A stretch of DNA of 64,000 nt from Rhodobacter sp. NTK016B (GTDB taxonomy: Bacteria; Pseudomonadota; Alphaproteobacteria; Rhodobacterales; Rhodobacteraceae), in contig NZ_JAFKOK010000008.1 of NCBI RefSeq assembly GCF_017303295.1, forward strand, positions 124,001 through 188,000, given 5' to 3'. The notes beneath the pieces are model-generated. The model worked only from the letters and a program-made list of their open reading frames with translations. It did not search any database and was not told the DNA's origin. The position numbers and the translations under genes were made by a program. How positions within the stretch are numbered: position 1 is the first letter of the stretch; each line of letters opens with the position of its first letter. Positions 42,357 to 51,618 of this stretch are shown here, piece by piece.

Positions 42357-43568
42357 TTACAGAAAGGACTGGCCCGGGCCGGTCTGCGACAGGCCCAGAT
42401 GCGTGGCGACCGAGGCCGCGATATCGGTGAAGGCGCACAGCCCGATCTCGCCCGCGCCCGCGCCATGCACCAGCACGGGCACGCGTTCGCGCGTATGATC
42501 GGTGCCCCGCCACGTGGGATCGTTACCATGATCGGCGGTGAAGAGCGCGATGTCGCCAGGACCGAGCTTGTCCAGAAACGCGGCGGCCTGCGCGTCGAAG
42601 CTTTCCAGCGCGCGGGCGTAACCCGACACGTCGCGCGGATGGCCGTAGAGGCTGTCGAACTCGACAAGGTTCACGAAGGTGAGCGAGCCGTCCTCGGCCT
42701 CATCCGCAAGCCGCAGCATGTGGTCGACCAGATCCGCGTCGCTCTTGCCCTTGTGCAGATGGCTCACGCCGCGATGGCTGAAAATGTCACCGATCTTGCC
42801 AACCGCATGGACAACCCGTCCGTCCGCCTGCGCCCAGTCCATCAGCGCGGGTTCGGGCGGTTCGATCGCATAGTCGCGGCGGTTGCCGGTGCGCTTGAAG
42901 GCGCCGGGCGTGCCTATGAACGGCCGGGCGATGACGCGGCCCACCTTGCGGGCATGCAGGAACGGCGCGAGATCCTCGCAAAGCCTGAGCAAGCGCTCCA
43001 GCCCGAACGCCTTTTCATGCGCGGCGATCTGGAACACGCTGTCGGCCGAGGTGTAGCAAATCGGCCAGCCGGTGCGCAGATGCTCTTCGCCCAGCCGCTC
43101 CATGATCGGGATGCCCGAGGCATGGCAATTGCCCAAGATCCCCTCGGTCCCCGCCAATTGGCAGACCTTTGCGACCAACTCGTCATCGAAAGCGGGCTCG
43201 GTCTTGGGGAAATACGTCCAGTCCCACGGAACCGGCACCCCCGCCAGTTCCCAATGCCCGGACGGCGTGTCCTTTCCGCGCGAGATTTCGGTCGCAGCCC
43301 CCCAACGGCCCTGCGGCGCGGCGCCCAACCCCGGCGCGTCCAGCCCCGAGGCCAGCGTGATCACACGCCCCAGCCCCAGCGCGTCGAGCGTCGGCAGGTG
43401 CAACGGGCCGCTGCGCCCGTCTTCGGCGCGTCCTTCAGCACAGGCCTGCGCGATATGGCCCAGCGTGTTGGCGCCGGTATCGGGCGCGCCTGCATTGAAG
43501 AACTGGTCCGCGTCGGGCGCGCCGCCGCAGCCCACGGAATCCAGCACGATGAGAAAGGCACGGGTCAT
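42357..43568 (-). CDS. deoB: Phosphopentomutase
   Basis: Moves phosphate between C1 and C5 of ribose or deoxyribose after nucleoside phosphorolysis. 403 residues, an alkaline-phosphatase-fold enzyme with two metals: N-terminal LIVLDSVGCGGAPDADQF, C-terminal ALFTADHGNDPTWRGTDHTRE with metal-binding Asp and His residues, and KIGDIFSHRGVSHLHKGKSD in the cap. Starts four bases inside the deoA stop. Confidence 0.96.
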   Translation of the reverse strand: MTRAFLIVLDSVGCGGAPDADQFFNAGAPDTGANTLGHIAQACAEGRAEDGRSGPLHLPTLDALGLGRVITLASGLDAPGLGAAPQGRWGAATEISRGKDTPSGHWELAGVPVPWDWTYFPKTEPAFDDELVAKVCQLAGTEGILGNCHASGIPIMERLGEEHLRTGWPICYTSADSVFQIAAHEKAFGLERLLRLCEDLAPFLHARKVGRVIARPFIGTPGAFKRTGNRRDYAIEPPEPALMDWAQADGRVVHAVGKIGDIFSHRGVSHLHKGKSDADLVDHMLRLADEAEDGSLTFVNLVEFDSLYGHPRDVSGYARALESFDAQAAAFLDKLGPGDIALFTADHGNDPTWRGTDHTRERVPVLVHGAGAGEIGLCAFTDIAASVATHLGLSQTGPGQSFL

Positions 43569-44881
43569 GTCACATGCTCCTGCACAAGCGCGACGGGTTG
43601 GGGCGCATCGCCCAGCCGGTAGGCCGCCTGCAGGGCCGCGATGGCGGCCTCGGCGCTGGCCTTGTCGGCGGCGTGCACACGGGCGAGCGGCGCGCCGGGG
43701 CCGACCCTGGCGCCCGGCTCGGCAAGGTCCGTGAACCCTACGCGCGGATCGATGCTGTCGCCCCCCTTGAGCCGCCCGCCGCCCAGATGCACCACCGCCA
43801 CGCCCACCGCGCGGGTGTCGATGGCGGCGACGGGACCGGTGCCGCGCGCGGGCACGTCGCGGATTACCGGCGCCTTGGGCAGATGCCGGTCATAGGCGGT
43901 GACGAAATCGGCGGGGCCGCCCTGCGCGGCGACCATCTCGCCGAAGCATTCGGCGGCGCGCCCGTCTTCCAGCACCGCGCGGATTTTCTCCGCGCCCTGC
44001 GTAGCGTCGCGCGCCAGCCGTGCCAGCACCAGCGCCTCGCCACCCAGCGCGCAGGTCAGCTCAAGCAAACGGGACGTAGGCGCGCGCCCGGTCAGCGTAT
44101 CCATCACCTCGGCCACCTCGACCGCGTTGCCGGCGGTCAGGCCCAGCGGGCGGTCCATGTCGGTGATCAGCGCCGTGGTGCGACACCCTGCGCCGTTCGC
44201 CGTATCGACCAGCGACCGCGCGAGCGCGCGGGCCTGCTCGGCGTCGGGAAGAAAGGCGCCCGAGCCGACCTTGACGTCGAGAACCAGCGCCCCCAGCCCG
44301 GCGGCCAGTTTCTTCGACAGGATCGAGGCGGTGATCAGATCGAGGCTCTCGACCGTTCCCGTCACATCGCGGATCGCGTAGAGCCGCTTGTCGGCGGGGG
44401 CCAGCCGGTCCGAGGCGCTGACGATCGCGCAGCGGGTCTCGTGCATCAGCGCGCGCAGCCGCGGCTCGCTGACATCCACGGTAAAGCCGGGGATCGCTTC
44501 GAGCTTGTCCAGCGTGCCACCGGTATGGCCCAGCCCGCGCCCCGAGACCATCGGCACATAAGCCCCGCAACTGGCCAAAGCCGGGGCCAGCAGCAGGCTG
44601 ATGGAATCCCCCACGCCGCCGGTCGAATGCTTGTCGACCACCGGGCCCGGCAGGTCCCAGCGCAGCACGTCGCCGGTATCGCGCATCGCCCGTGTCAGCG
44701 CGACCCGGCTCTCTTCGGTCAGGCCGCGCAGCAACACCGCCATGGCGAAAGCCCCGGCCTGCGCATCGGTGACGCGACCGCTGGCAAGGCCGCGCGCGAA
44801 CCATGTCAGGTGCTCGGGCCCGGCCCGGCCGTCGCGCACCGCCTCGATGACCGAGCGGGCGTCTGGCGCCCCGGCATCCAT
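43565..44881 (-). CDS. deoA: Thymidine phosphorylase
   Basis: Splits thymidine (and deoxyuridine) to base and deoxyribose-1-phosphate. 438 residues. Motifs: KHSTGGVGDSISLLLAPALA (phosphate loop) and the family signature SGRGLGHTGGTLDKLEAIPG at about 110-130. The start overlaps the cdd stop (TGATG). Its product is the substrate of DeoB encoded next. Confidence 0.96.
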   Translation of the reverse strand: MDAGAPDARSVIEAVRDGRAGPEHLTWFARGLASGRVTDAQAGAFAMAVLLRGLTEESRVALTRAMRDTGDVLRWDLPGPVVDKHSTGGVGDSISLLLAPALASCGAYVPMVSGRGLGHTGGTLDKLEAIPGFTVDVSEPRLRALMHETRCAIVSASDRLAPADKRLYAIRDVTGTVESLDLITASILSKKLAAGLGALVLDVKVGSGAFLPDAEQARALARSLVDTANGAGCRTTALITDMDRPLGLTAGNAVEVAEVMDTLTGRAPTSRLLELTCALGGEALVLARLARDATQGAEKIRAVLEDGRAAECFGEMVAAQGGPADFVTAYDRHLPKAPVIRDVPARGTGPVAAIDTRAVGVAVVHLGGGRLKGGDSIDPRVGFTDLAEPGARVGPGAPLARVHAADKASAEAAIAALQAAYRLGDAPQPVALVQEHVT

Positions 44882-45273
44882 CAGGCGCGGTCCATATGCG
44901 ACAGCGTAAAGGCGCCGGGCAGCAACGCCTCCATTGTCATCGTCAGCGACTTCCCGTCGAGCGTCAGCATCGTCACCTTGACGTCGGGCCCGGCGAATTC
45001 GCGCAGTTTCTGGCGGCAGCCGCCACAGGGCGGGGTCGGATCGGTGGAATCGGCGACCACGACCACCTCGGCAATCTTGGTATCGCCCCCGGCCACCATA
45101 GCTGCAATCGCCCCCGCCTCGGCGCAGGTGCCCTGCGGATAGGCGACATTCTCGACATTGCAGCCCGAATAGACTGCCCCTGAGGCCGCCCGGATCGCCG
45201 CGCCCACCTTGAAGTTAGAATAGGGAACATAGGCCATCTTCTGGATGGCGATGGCGGCCTCGGAAAGGGACAT
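44881..45273 (-). CDS. cdd: Cytidine deaminase
   Basis: Zinc enzyme of 130 residues turning cytidine or deoxycytidine to uridine. The start at 45273 (MSLSEAAIAIQ) fits the family N-terminus. Zinc/catalytic motifs CNVENVAYPQGTCAEAGAI and TPPCGGCRQKL. First gene of the salvage operon; the AT-rich leader (45274-45310) has direct AATTG repeats that could hold the promoter or an operator. Confidence 0.95.
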   Translation of the reverse strand: MSLSEAAIAIQKMAYVPYSNFKVGAAIRAASGAVYSGCNVENVAYPQGTCAEAGAIAAMVAGGDTKIAEVVVVADSTDPTPPCGGCRQKLREFAGPDVKVTMLTLDGKSLTMTMEALLPGAFTLSHMDRA

Positions 45274-45408
45274 GGCTGAGCCTGTGCTGAATTGACCAAT
45301 TGATCCAGCTTTGCCCAGCGCGCGGGGCGATGCAAGGGCTGCCAGAGCAGCCCCGGCGTCACCCCGCCAAGGCGCGCCCACGGGTCAGGGCATACGTCGG
45401 GGCACAGG

Positions 45409-46503
45409 TCAGGGCGCGGCAGTCAGGATCTCGGTCTTGGGGTTGCCCGGCAGCGTCACTTCCAGCAATTGCAGATCATCCGAGACCTCGCCATAGCGCG
45501 TGGCCATCCCCGGCGGGATCACGAAAGCATCGCCCGGCTCCAGCGCGAAGGGCTCCTTGCCCTCGCCTTCCAGCACCATTCTCCCACTCATCACATAGGT
45601 GAACAGGATATCACCTTCGTGCCGCGTCCAGGCGGTGGGCGTGCCATCGGGCCGCGCCACCATCACCGACGCAACCCCGCGCGTGCTTTCGTCGATCGTG
45701 GTATCACGGGCCTCGAACCCCGGAAGACGGAACGAATGGAACGCAGCCTCGGCGCCGATATTGTGAACGAATTTCTGCCCCTGCCATTCGCGCTCGGGGC
45801 GGTAATCGGGCGTGGGCAGGGTCATCGCATGGTCGATCTCGGTCACGTGGTCGGCCGGAACGCCGATCTCGATCACCTCGATCCCGTCCGAAGCCTCGCA
45901 GACGCGGTGCCGGATCTCGGGCGGCTGGATGAAGCAGTCGCCCGCGTTGAGTCGGCGCATCCCGCCCTGATCTTCGTAAAGGACGTCGACCCAGCCATTG
46001 ACGCAGAAGATCAGCTGAAAGCCGACCTTGTGGTAATGCACCATGTCCGGCACCGGGCCGCCGTCGGGGATGCGGATATGGCTTGCGATCATCGCCCCAC
46101 CCAGCCGGGTCGGCACCAGATCGCGGTATTGCATGCCCGCGCGCCCGATCACCCACGGCGCCTGATCGGCCAGCCGCCGCACGACGAAGGCGTGATCGGT
46201 CTTCGGCATGACCAGCGGCGGGTTCAGCTCGTCAATCTCGATCCGTGTGCCGTTGGGCGCGGTCTGTTCGCGCGCGCCGCCCAGCAGCGCCGGATCATCC
46301 GTCAGCAGCCGCAGCGTGCCGGGCGATTCGGGCGCCCCCTTCTCGATCCGGACCCGCAGACCGTGGCCCGAAAGCACCGCGACCGAAGGATCGTCGGCGG
46401 GATAGATCATGTCCAGCCGGAACCCCAGCGTCTTGGTGTAGAACGGAAGGTCGTTGCGCAACTCGCTGGTAGGAAGCCGGATTTCGGCGCGCGTCTCGGT
46501 CAT
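45409..46503 (-). CDS. Glyoxalase-like/double-cupin fusion protein
   Basis: Protein of 364 residues. The start at 46503 (MTETRAEIRLP) matches a VOC (glyoxalase) domain over about 1-110 (PTSELRNDLPFYTKTLGFRLDMIYPADDP). Two cupin halves follow: MVHYHKVGFQLIFCVNGWVDVLYED with CFIQPPEIRHRVCE at about 175-235, and RHEGDILFTYVMSGRMVLEGEG with AFVIPPGMATRYGE near the end. The cupin ligands look partly conserved. The domain set suggests a metal-dependent oxygenase or isomerase for a small organic acid; no precise reaction can be given. Divergent from maeB. Confidence 0.8.
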   Translation of the reverse strand: MTETRAEIRLPTSELRNDLPFYTKTLGFRLDMIYPADDPSVAVLSGHGLRVRIEKGAPESPGTLRLLTDDPALLGGAREQTAPNGTRIEIDELNPPLVMPKTDHAFVVRRLADQAPWVIGRAGMQYRDLVPTRLGGAMIASHIRIPDGGPVPDMVHYHKVGFQLIFCVNGWVDVLYEDQGGMRRLNAGDCFIQPPEIRHRVCEASDGIEVIEIGVPADHVTEIDHAMTLPTPDYRPEREWQGQKFVHNIGAEAAFHSFRLPGFEARDTTIDESTRGVASVMVARPDGTPTAWTRHEGDILFTYVMSGRMVLEGEGKEPFALEPGDAFVIPPGMATRYGEVSDDLQLLEVTLPGNPKTEILTAAP

Positions 46504-46648
46504 GTCGGGCCTGCAAAATGGGAACGCGTCACTTTGCGAAGCCGGGCGCAGGAATGCAAGACCGTGCGTCAAAGCGCGCTTCCGCCAATCAGGATTGGCG
46601 GCGCGAGGAAAGTGGTTTAATACTGAACAAAATTTCGAGGAGGGGTCG

Positions 46649-48940
46649 ATGAGCACTCAGATGGACGACGAAGCGAAACAGAATCTGCGCTCGGCGGCGC
46701 TGTTCTACCATGAGCACCCGAAGCCCGGCAAACTCGAGATCCGCGCCACCAAACCGCTGGCGAATGGCCGTGACCTGAGCCGCGCCTATTCCCCGGGCGT
46801 GGCCGAGGCCTGCCTTGAAATCAAGGCCGACCCGGCCAATGCCGCACGCTACACCAGCCGCGGAAATCTTGTCGCCGTGGTCTCGAACGGCACCGCTGTG
46901 CTGGGGCTGGGCAATATCGGCGCGCTGGCCTCGAAGCCGGTGATGGAGGGCAAGGCGGTGCTCTTCAAGAAATTCGCCAATATCGACTGTTTCGATATCG
47001 AGCTTGACCAGCCCGACCCCGAAAAGCTGGCCGAAATCGTCTGCGCGCTGGAACCGACCTTTGGCGCGATCAACCTTGAAGACATCAAGGCGCCCGATTG
47101 TTTTATCGTTGAACGAATTTGCCGCGAGCGCATGGGCATCCCCGTCTTCCACGATGACCAGCACGGCACGGCAATCGTGGTGGGCGCCGCCGCGACCAAC
47201 GCGCTGCACATCACCCAGCGCAAATTCGAGGATATCAAGGTCGTCTCGACCGGCGGCGGCGCGGCGGGCATCGCCTGCCTGAACATGCTGCTGAAGCTGG
47301 GCGTCAAGCGCGAAAACGTCTGGCTGTGCGACATCCACGGGCTGGTCTACGAGGGCCGCGCCGAGGATATGAACCCCGAGAAAGCGGCCTTCGCCCAAGC
47401 GTCCGACCTGCGGACCCTGGATCAGGTGATCGACGGCGCGGACCTGTTCCTCGGCCTGTCCGGCCCCGGCGTGCTGAAGGCCGACATGGTCGCGCGCATG
47501 GCGCCCGAACCCATCGTCTTCGCGCTGGCCAACCCCACGCCCGAGATCATGCCCGACGAAGTTCAGGCAGTTGCCCCCGGCGCCATCGTCGCCACAGGGC
47601 GTTCGGATTACCCCAATCAGGTCAATAACGTGCTGTGCTTCCCGTTCATCTTCCGGGGTGCGCTGGATGTGGGCGCCTCGCAGATCAACGACGAGATGGA
47701 AGTCGCCTGCGTCGACGGCATCGCCCGCCTCGCCCGCGCCACCACCTCGGCCGAAGCGGCGGCGGCCTATCAGGGCGAGACGCTGACCTTCGGGCGCGAC
47801 TATCTGATCCCCAAACCCTTCGACCCGCGGCTGATGGGCGTGGTCGCAAGCTCGGTCGCACGCGCGGCGATGGAAACGGGCGTCGCGGCGCGTCCGCTCG
47901 ACGATCTGGACGCCTACAAGAACAGCCTCGATCATTCGGTGTTCCGCTCGGCCATGCTGATGCGCCCGGTCTTCCAATCGGCCCGCGCCGCCTCGCGCCG
48001 GCTGGTCTTTGCCGAGGGCGAAGACGAACGCGTGCTGCGCGCGGCGCAGGCGGTGCTGGAAGAAACCACCGAAGTGCCTATCCTGATCGGTCGTCCCGAA
48101 GTGATCGAGCGGCGGCTCGAGCGCTATGGCCTGCCGATCAAGCCGGGCCGCGATTTCGAGGTGGTGAACCCCGAGAACGATCCGCGCTACCGCGATTACT
48201 GGGAAACCTATCACGGCCTGATGGCACGCCGGGGCGTCACCCCCGATACCGCGCGCGCGATCCTGCGCACCAACACCACCGCGATCGGCGCGATCATGGT
48301 GCACCGGGGCGAAGCCGACAGCCTGATTTGCGGCGCCTTCGGTCAATATCTGTGGCACCTCAACTATGTGCGTCAGGTTCTGGCCCGCGACGGGCTGCGT
48401 CCGGTCGGCGCGCTGAGCCTGATGATCATGGATGAAGGGCCGCTCTTCGTCGCCGACACGCAGGTCAACCACGAACCGACGCCGCAGCAGGTGGCCGACA
48501 CGGTGATCGGCGCCGCCCGCCATGCCCGCCGCTTCGGCGTGGTGCCGAAAGTGGCGCTTTGCTCGCATTCGCAATTCGGCACGCTGGATACCGAGAGCGG
48601 ACGCCGGATGCGGGGCGCGATGGAGATCCTCGACCAGATGGGAGTCGATTTCGAATACGAGGGCGAGATGCATGTCGACGCCGCCCTTCTGCCCGAGGTC
48701 CGCGACCGCCTGATGCCGGAATCGCGGCTGGACGGGGCGGCGAATATCCTTGTCTTCGGCACGACCGATGCGGCCAGCGCGGTGCGCAACATCCTCAAGA
48801 CCCGCTCTGAGGCTCTGGAGGTGGGGCCGATCCTGATGGGGATGGGCAACCGCGCGCATATCGTGACCCCGTCGATCACCACGCGCGGGCTTCTGAACGT
48901 GGCGGCCATCGCCGGAACGCCGGTCTCGCATTACAGCTGA
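46649..48940 (+). CDS. maeB: NADP-dependent malic enzyme with phosphotransacetylase-like domain
   Basis: Converts malate to pyruvate and CO2, linking C4 acids from the ethylmalonyl-CoA route to pyruvate. 763 residues. The start at 46649 (MSTQMDDEAKQ) follows GAGGAGGGG. Malic enzyme part at about 1-430 (SRAYSPGVAEACLEI, VFHDDQHGTAIVVGAAATNAL, VVSTGGGAAGIACLNML, FALANPTPEI), then from about 435 a domain like phosphate acetyltransferase (RLVFAEGEDERVLRAAQ), normally inactive but allosteric in MaeB. TGCAAAA and CTTTGC half-sites lie in the gap before it. Confidence 0.95.
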   Translation: MSTQMDDEAKQNLRSAALFYHEHPKPGKLEIRATKPLANGRDLSRAYSPGVAEACLEIKADPANAARYTSRGNLVAVVSNGTAVLGLGNIGALASKPVMEGKAVLFKKFANIDCFDIELDQPDPEKLAEIVCALEPTFGAINLEDIKAPDCFIVERICRERMGIPVFHDDQHGTAIVVGAAATNALHITQRKFEDIKVVSTGGGAAGIACLNMLLKLGVKRENVWLCDIHGLVYEGRAEDMNPEKAAFAQASDLRTLDQVIDGADLFLGLSGPGVLKADMVARMAPEPIVFALANPTPEIMPDEVQAVAPGAIVATGRSDYPNQVNNVLCFPFIFRGALDVGASQINDEMEVACVDGIARLARATTSAEAAAAYQGETLTFGRDYLIPKPFDPRLMGVVASSVARAAMETGVAARPLDDLDAYKNSLDHSVFRSAMLMRPVFQSARAASRRLVFAEGEDERVLRAAQAVLEETTEVPILIGRPEVIERRLERYGLPIKPGRDFEVVNPENDPRYRDYWETYHGLMARRGVTPDTARAILRTNTTAIGAIMVHRGEADSLICGAFGQYLWHLNYVRQVLARDGLRPVGALSLMIMDEGPLFVADTQVNHEPTPQQVADTVIGAARHARRFGVVPKVALCSHSQFGTLDTESGRRMRGAMEILDQMGVDFEYEGEMHVDAALLPEVRDRLMPESRLDGAANILVFGTTDAASAVRNILKTRSEALEVGPILMGMGNRAHIVTPSITTRGLLNVAAIAGTPVSHYS

Positions 48941-48964
48941 GTCGCCCCGGCAGCTGCAAAGATT

Positions 48965-48994
48965 GGGGCGACGAGTTTGCAAACTCGCCGCCCC
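48965..48994. promoter_or_regulatory. Large palindrome around TTTGCAAA upstream of prpE
   Basis: Core CGAGTTTGCAAACTCG (48972-48987) is a perfect palindrome, and the arms extend to 15 bp (GGGGCG.../...CGCCCC) with one mismatch. TTTGCAAA is the known site type of ScfR regulators such as PccR of Rhodobacter sphaeroides, which controls propionyl-CoA assimilation, so a site before prpE makes sense. It could alternatively end the maeB transcript, but the hairpin would have almost no loop. Confidence 0.6.
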
Positions 48995-49022
48995 GCCTGC
49001 AAAAACAGGCCAATTCGCCCGG

Positions 49023-49039
49023 CTTTTGCAAAGATTTGC
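49023..49039. promoter_or_regulatory. Second TTTGCAAA site plus half-site upstream of prpE
   Basis: CTTTTGCAAAG (49023-49033), followed two bases on by TTTGC (49035-49039). Further GCAAA half-sites lie at 48956, 48999 and 49061. TTTGCAAA copies are 49 bp apart. Likely binding sites for an ScfR-type acyl-CoA regulator. Confidence 0.6.
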
Positions 49040-49100
49040 TGCGACGACACGCCGCAATCTGCAAATTTCTGAACCTCCATCCTCGCTGTCCGCCGGTAAC

Positions 49101-49135
49101 ACAGTTGCGCCGCAGCTTGCGCGCGGCGTAACTGT
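49101..49135. promoter_or_regulatory. Inverted repeat in the prpE leader
   Basis: ACAGTTGCGCCGC (49101-49113) pairs with GCGGCGTAACTGT (49123-49135), with one mismatch and a nine-base centre. It ends 25 bases before the prpE start, so it may form a leader hairpin or bind a protein. Confidence 0.45.
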
Positions 49136-49159
49136 CGCAAGGGACGAGGAGGAGGACCA

Positions 49160-51052
49160 ATGACCTACGCTGACGTGTATCGCCGCTCGATCGAAGACCC
49201 CAACGGGTTCTGGATGGAACAGGCGCAGGGCATCGACTGGGTCGAGGCGCCGTCGACCGCGTTGTTCTCCGACAATGCGCCGCTCTACGAATGGTTCAAG
49301 GACGCGCAGGTCAATACCTGCTGGAACGCTGTCGACCGCCATGTCGAAGCCGGGCGCGGCGAACAGCTGGCCATCATCCATGACAGCCCGATCACCCATT
49401 CAACCAAGGGCATCACCTATCGCGAGCTGCGCGACCGGGTGGCCAGCCTTGCGGGCGCGCTGCGCGCCAAGGGCGTCGAAAAGGGTGACCGCGTCATCAT
49501 CTACATGCCGATGATCCCCGAAGCGCTGGAAGCGATGCTGGCCTGTGCCCGGCTGGGCGCGGTGCATTCGGTCGTGTTCGGCGGTTTCGCGGCGCATGAG
49601 CTGGCCGTGCGGATCGACGATTGCAAACCCAAGGCGATCATCGCGGCCTCGTGCGGACTCGAACCGGGTCGGGTGGTGCATTACAAGCCGCTGCTCGACG
49701 GCGCGATCGACGCCGCCAGCCACAAGCCCGACTTCACCGTCATCTTCCAGCGCGAGCAGGAAGTGGCGAAGCTGACCGAAGGTCGCGATGTCGCGTGGCA
49801 TACGTTCCAATACGGCGTCGAACCGGCGGAATGTGTGCCGGTCTCTGGCGATCACCCGGCCTATATCCTTTATACCTCGGGCACGACCGGGCAGCCCAAG
49901 GGCGTCGTGCGCCCGACCGCCGGGCATCTGGTGGCGCTGAACTGGTCGATGAAGGGCCTCTATAATGTCGAGGCGGGCGACGTGTTCTGGGCCGCGTCAG
50001 ATGTCGGCTGGGTCGTGGGGCATTCCTATATCTGCTACGGGCCGCTGATCGCCGGCTGCACCACCATCGTCTTCGAAGGCAAACCCGTCGGCACACCGGA
50101 TGCGGGCACCTTCTGGCGGGTGATCCAGAACCACAAGGTGAAGAGCTTCTTCACCGCGCCCACCGCCCTGCGCGCTATCAAGCGCGAGGATCCGCAGGGC
50201 GAGTTCCTGAAAGAATACAACCTGAAGAACCTGCAGACCCTGTATCTGGCCGGCGAGCGCGCCGATCCGGACACGGTGAAATGGGCGCAAGAGAAGCTGG
50301 GCGTTCCGGTGATCGACCATTGGTGGCAGACCGAAACCGGCTGGGCGATTGCCGGCAACCCGATGGGGATCGAGCCGATGCCGGTCAAGATCGGCTCGCC
50401 CACCGTGGCGATGCCGGGTTACGACGTGCAGGTGCTCGATGAGGGCGGACATCCCCTGCCCCGTGGCGAGCTGGGCGCGATCGCCATCAAGCTGCCGCTG
50501 CCGCCGGGCACGCTGCCGACGCTGTGGAATGCCGAGGCGCGGTTCCGCAAATCCTATCTCGACCACTTCCCCGGCTATTACGAGACGGGCGATGCGGGCT
50601 ATGTCGACGCAGATGGCTATGTCTACATCATGGCGCGCACCGATGACGTCATCAACGTGGCCGGGCACCGTCTGTCGACCGGCGCGATGGAAGAGGTTCT
50701 GGCCTCGCATCCCGATGTCGGCGAATGCGCAGTGATCGGCGTCAGCGACCCGCTCAAAGGTCAGCTGCCGATGAGCTTTCTGTGCCTCAACAAGGGGTCG
50801 GGCCGCACGAATGACGACGTGATCCGCGAATGCGTGGCGCTGGTGCGCGATCAGATCGGGCCGGTCGCGGCGTTCAAACTGGCCTGCGTCGTGGACCGGC
50901 TGCCGAAGACGCGCTCGGGCAAAATCCTGCGCGCAACGATGGTCAAAATCGCCGATGGCGAGGACTACAAGATGCCTGCGACCATCGATGACCCGGCGAT
51001 TCTGGACGAAATCACGGCTGCCCTGACATCGGTCGGCTACCCGCGACCCTAA
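49160..51052 (+). CDS. prpE: Propionyl-CoA synthetase (acetate/propionate-CoA ligase)
   Basis: Activates propionate (and less well acetate) to the CoA ester. 630 residues. The start at 49160 has GAGGAGGAGG upstream. ACS-type motifs: YILYTSGTTGQPKGVVRPT (P-loop), WWQTETGWAIAGN, YETGDAGYVDADGYVYIMARTDDVINVAGHRLST and the catalytic Lys in KTRSGKILRATM. The N-terminus (YADVYRRSIEDPNGFW) is PrpE-like. Upstream TTTGCAAA sites suggest control by short-chain acyl-CoA levels. Propionyl-CoA formed here would enter the methylmalonyl-CoA route shared with the ethylmalonyl-CoA pathway. Confidence 0.93.
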   Translation: MTYADVYRRSIEDPNGFWMEQAQGIDWVEAPSTALFSDNAPLYEWFKDAQVNTCWNAVDRHVEAGRGEQLAIIHDSPITHSTKGITYRELRDRVASLAGALRAKGVEKGDRVIIYMPMIPEALEAMLACARLGAVHSVVFGGFAAHELAVRIDDCKPKAIIAASCGLEPGRVVHYKPLLDGAIDAASHKPDFTVIFQREQEVAKLTEGRDVAWHTFQYGVEPAECVPVSGDHPAYILYTSGTTGQPKGVVRPTAGHLVALNWSMKGLYNVEAGDVFWAASDVGWVVGHSYICYGPLIAGCTTIVFEGKPVGTPDAGTFWRVIQNHKVKSFFTAPTALRAIKREDPQGEFLKEYNLKNLQTLYLAGERADPDTVKWAQEKLGVPVIDHWWQTETGWAIAGNPMGIEPMPVKIGSPTVAMPGYDVQVLDEGGHPLPRGELGAIAIKLPLPPGTLPTLWNAEARFRKSYLDHFPGYYETGDAGYVDADGYVYIMARTDDVINVAGHRLSTGAMEEVLASHPDVGECAVIGVSDPLKGQLPMSFLCLNKGSGRTNDDVIRECVALVRDQIGPVAAFKLACVVDRLPKTRSGKILRATMVKIADGEDYKMPATIDDPAILDEITAALTSVGYPRP

Positions 51053-51080
51053 AATTTCGCTTGTTAACAGGCTTATTCGC

Positions 51081-51104
51081 GCCCCGTCGGCTCGCCGGCG
51101 GGGC
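51081..51104. terminator. GC hairpin after prpE, possible terminator
   Basis: GCCCCGTCGG pairs with CCGGCGGGGC (one G-T pair) 28 bases after the prpE stop. No U-run follows, so termination is uncertain. Confidence 0.45.
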
Positions 51105-51210
51105 GAATGCAGCTCGGACGTCAATTCGCCTCTTGATTGTGTCAACGTTCCGCCGCAATCTCGTGCTCAGGTACGGAGTGTTCAGGTATTGACCGTGAAT
51201 AAACAACAGC

Positions 51211-51618
51211 ATGGATGACACTTTCAGGATGGGCGCGCCCCGACAATCGACGCCGGCGATGGATCTGGAGGTCCTCGAAAGCCTGTTCTCGATGGGCGGA
51301 GAAGAGTTGCGCGCCGAGCTCTGCGCGCAGCTGATCACCGACTTCAAGCGCATCGCAGCCGAGCTCGACTCGGAAGAAGGCAGCAAGATTGCGCGCGCCG
51401 CGCACGAGCTGAAGGGACTGGCCGCCACCGTCGGCGCAGCCCGTCTCGCGGATATGGCGCGCAGCGTGGACCACGTGGCCGAAGGCATGGCCGCACCCGC
51501 GCTGATTGTAGTCACGCGCCCGCTGCGCAGCGAAATCGACACCGTGCTTTATCATCTCAGGCAGGCCGCGACCGGAGGTTCCGACGCGCGTGCACCAGGC
51601 AAGACACCAGAGGCCTGA
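51211..51618 (+). CDS. Hpt-domain phosphotransfer protein
   Basis: Protein of 135 residues with one histidine phosphotransfer domain. Phosphorylated His65 in ARAAHELKGLAATVGA; helices span about 20-115. The stop overlaps the start of the NtrC-type response regulator (TGATG), so the pair likely works as a LuxU/LuxO-like relay receiving phosphate from a hybrid kinase encoded elsewhere. The start at 51211 has no strong ribosome binding site; an in-frame ATG at 51259 is an alternative. Confidence 0.85.
   Translation: MDDTFRMGAPRQSTPAMDLEVLESLFSMGGEELRAELCAQLITDFKRIAAELDSEEGSKIARAAHELKGLAATVGAARLADMARSVDHVAEGMAAPALIVVTRPLRSEIDTVLYHLRQAATGGSDARAPGKTPEA

Noticed and set aside
46589-49399. Very long open frame antisense to maeB and prpE
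   Set aside because: High-GC codon bias opens frames opposite real genes. The translation is rich in Arg, His, Asp and Gln with no domain, while the other strand clearly encodes maeB and prpE.
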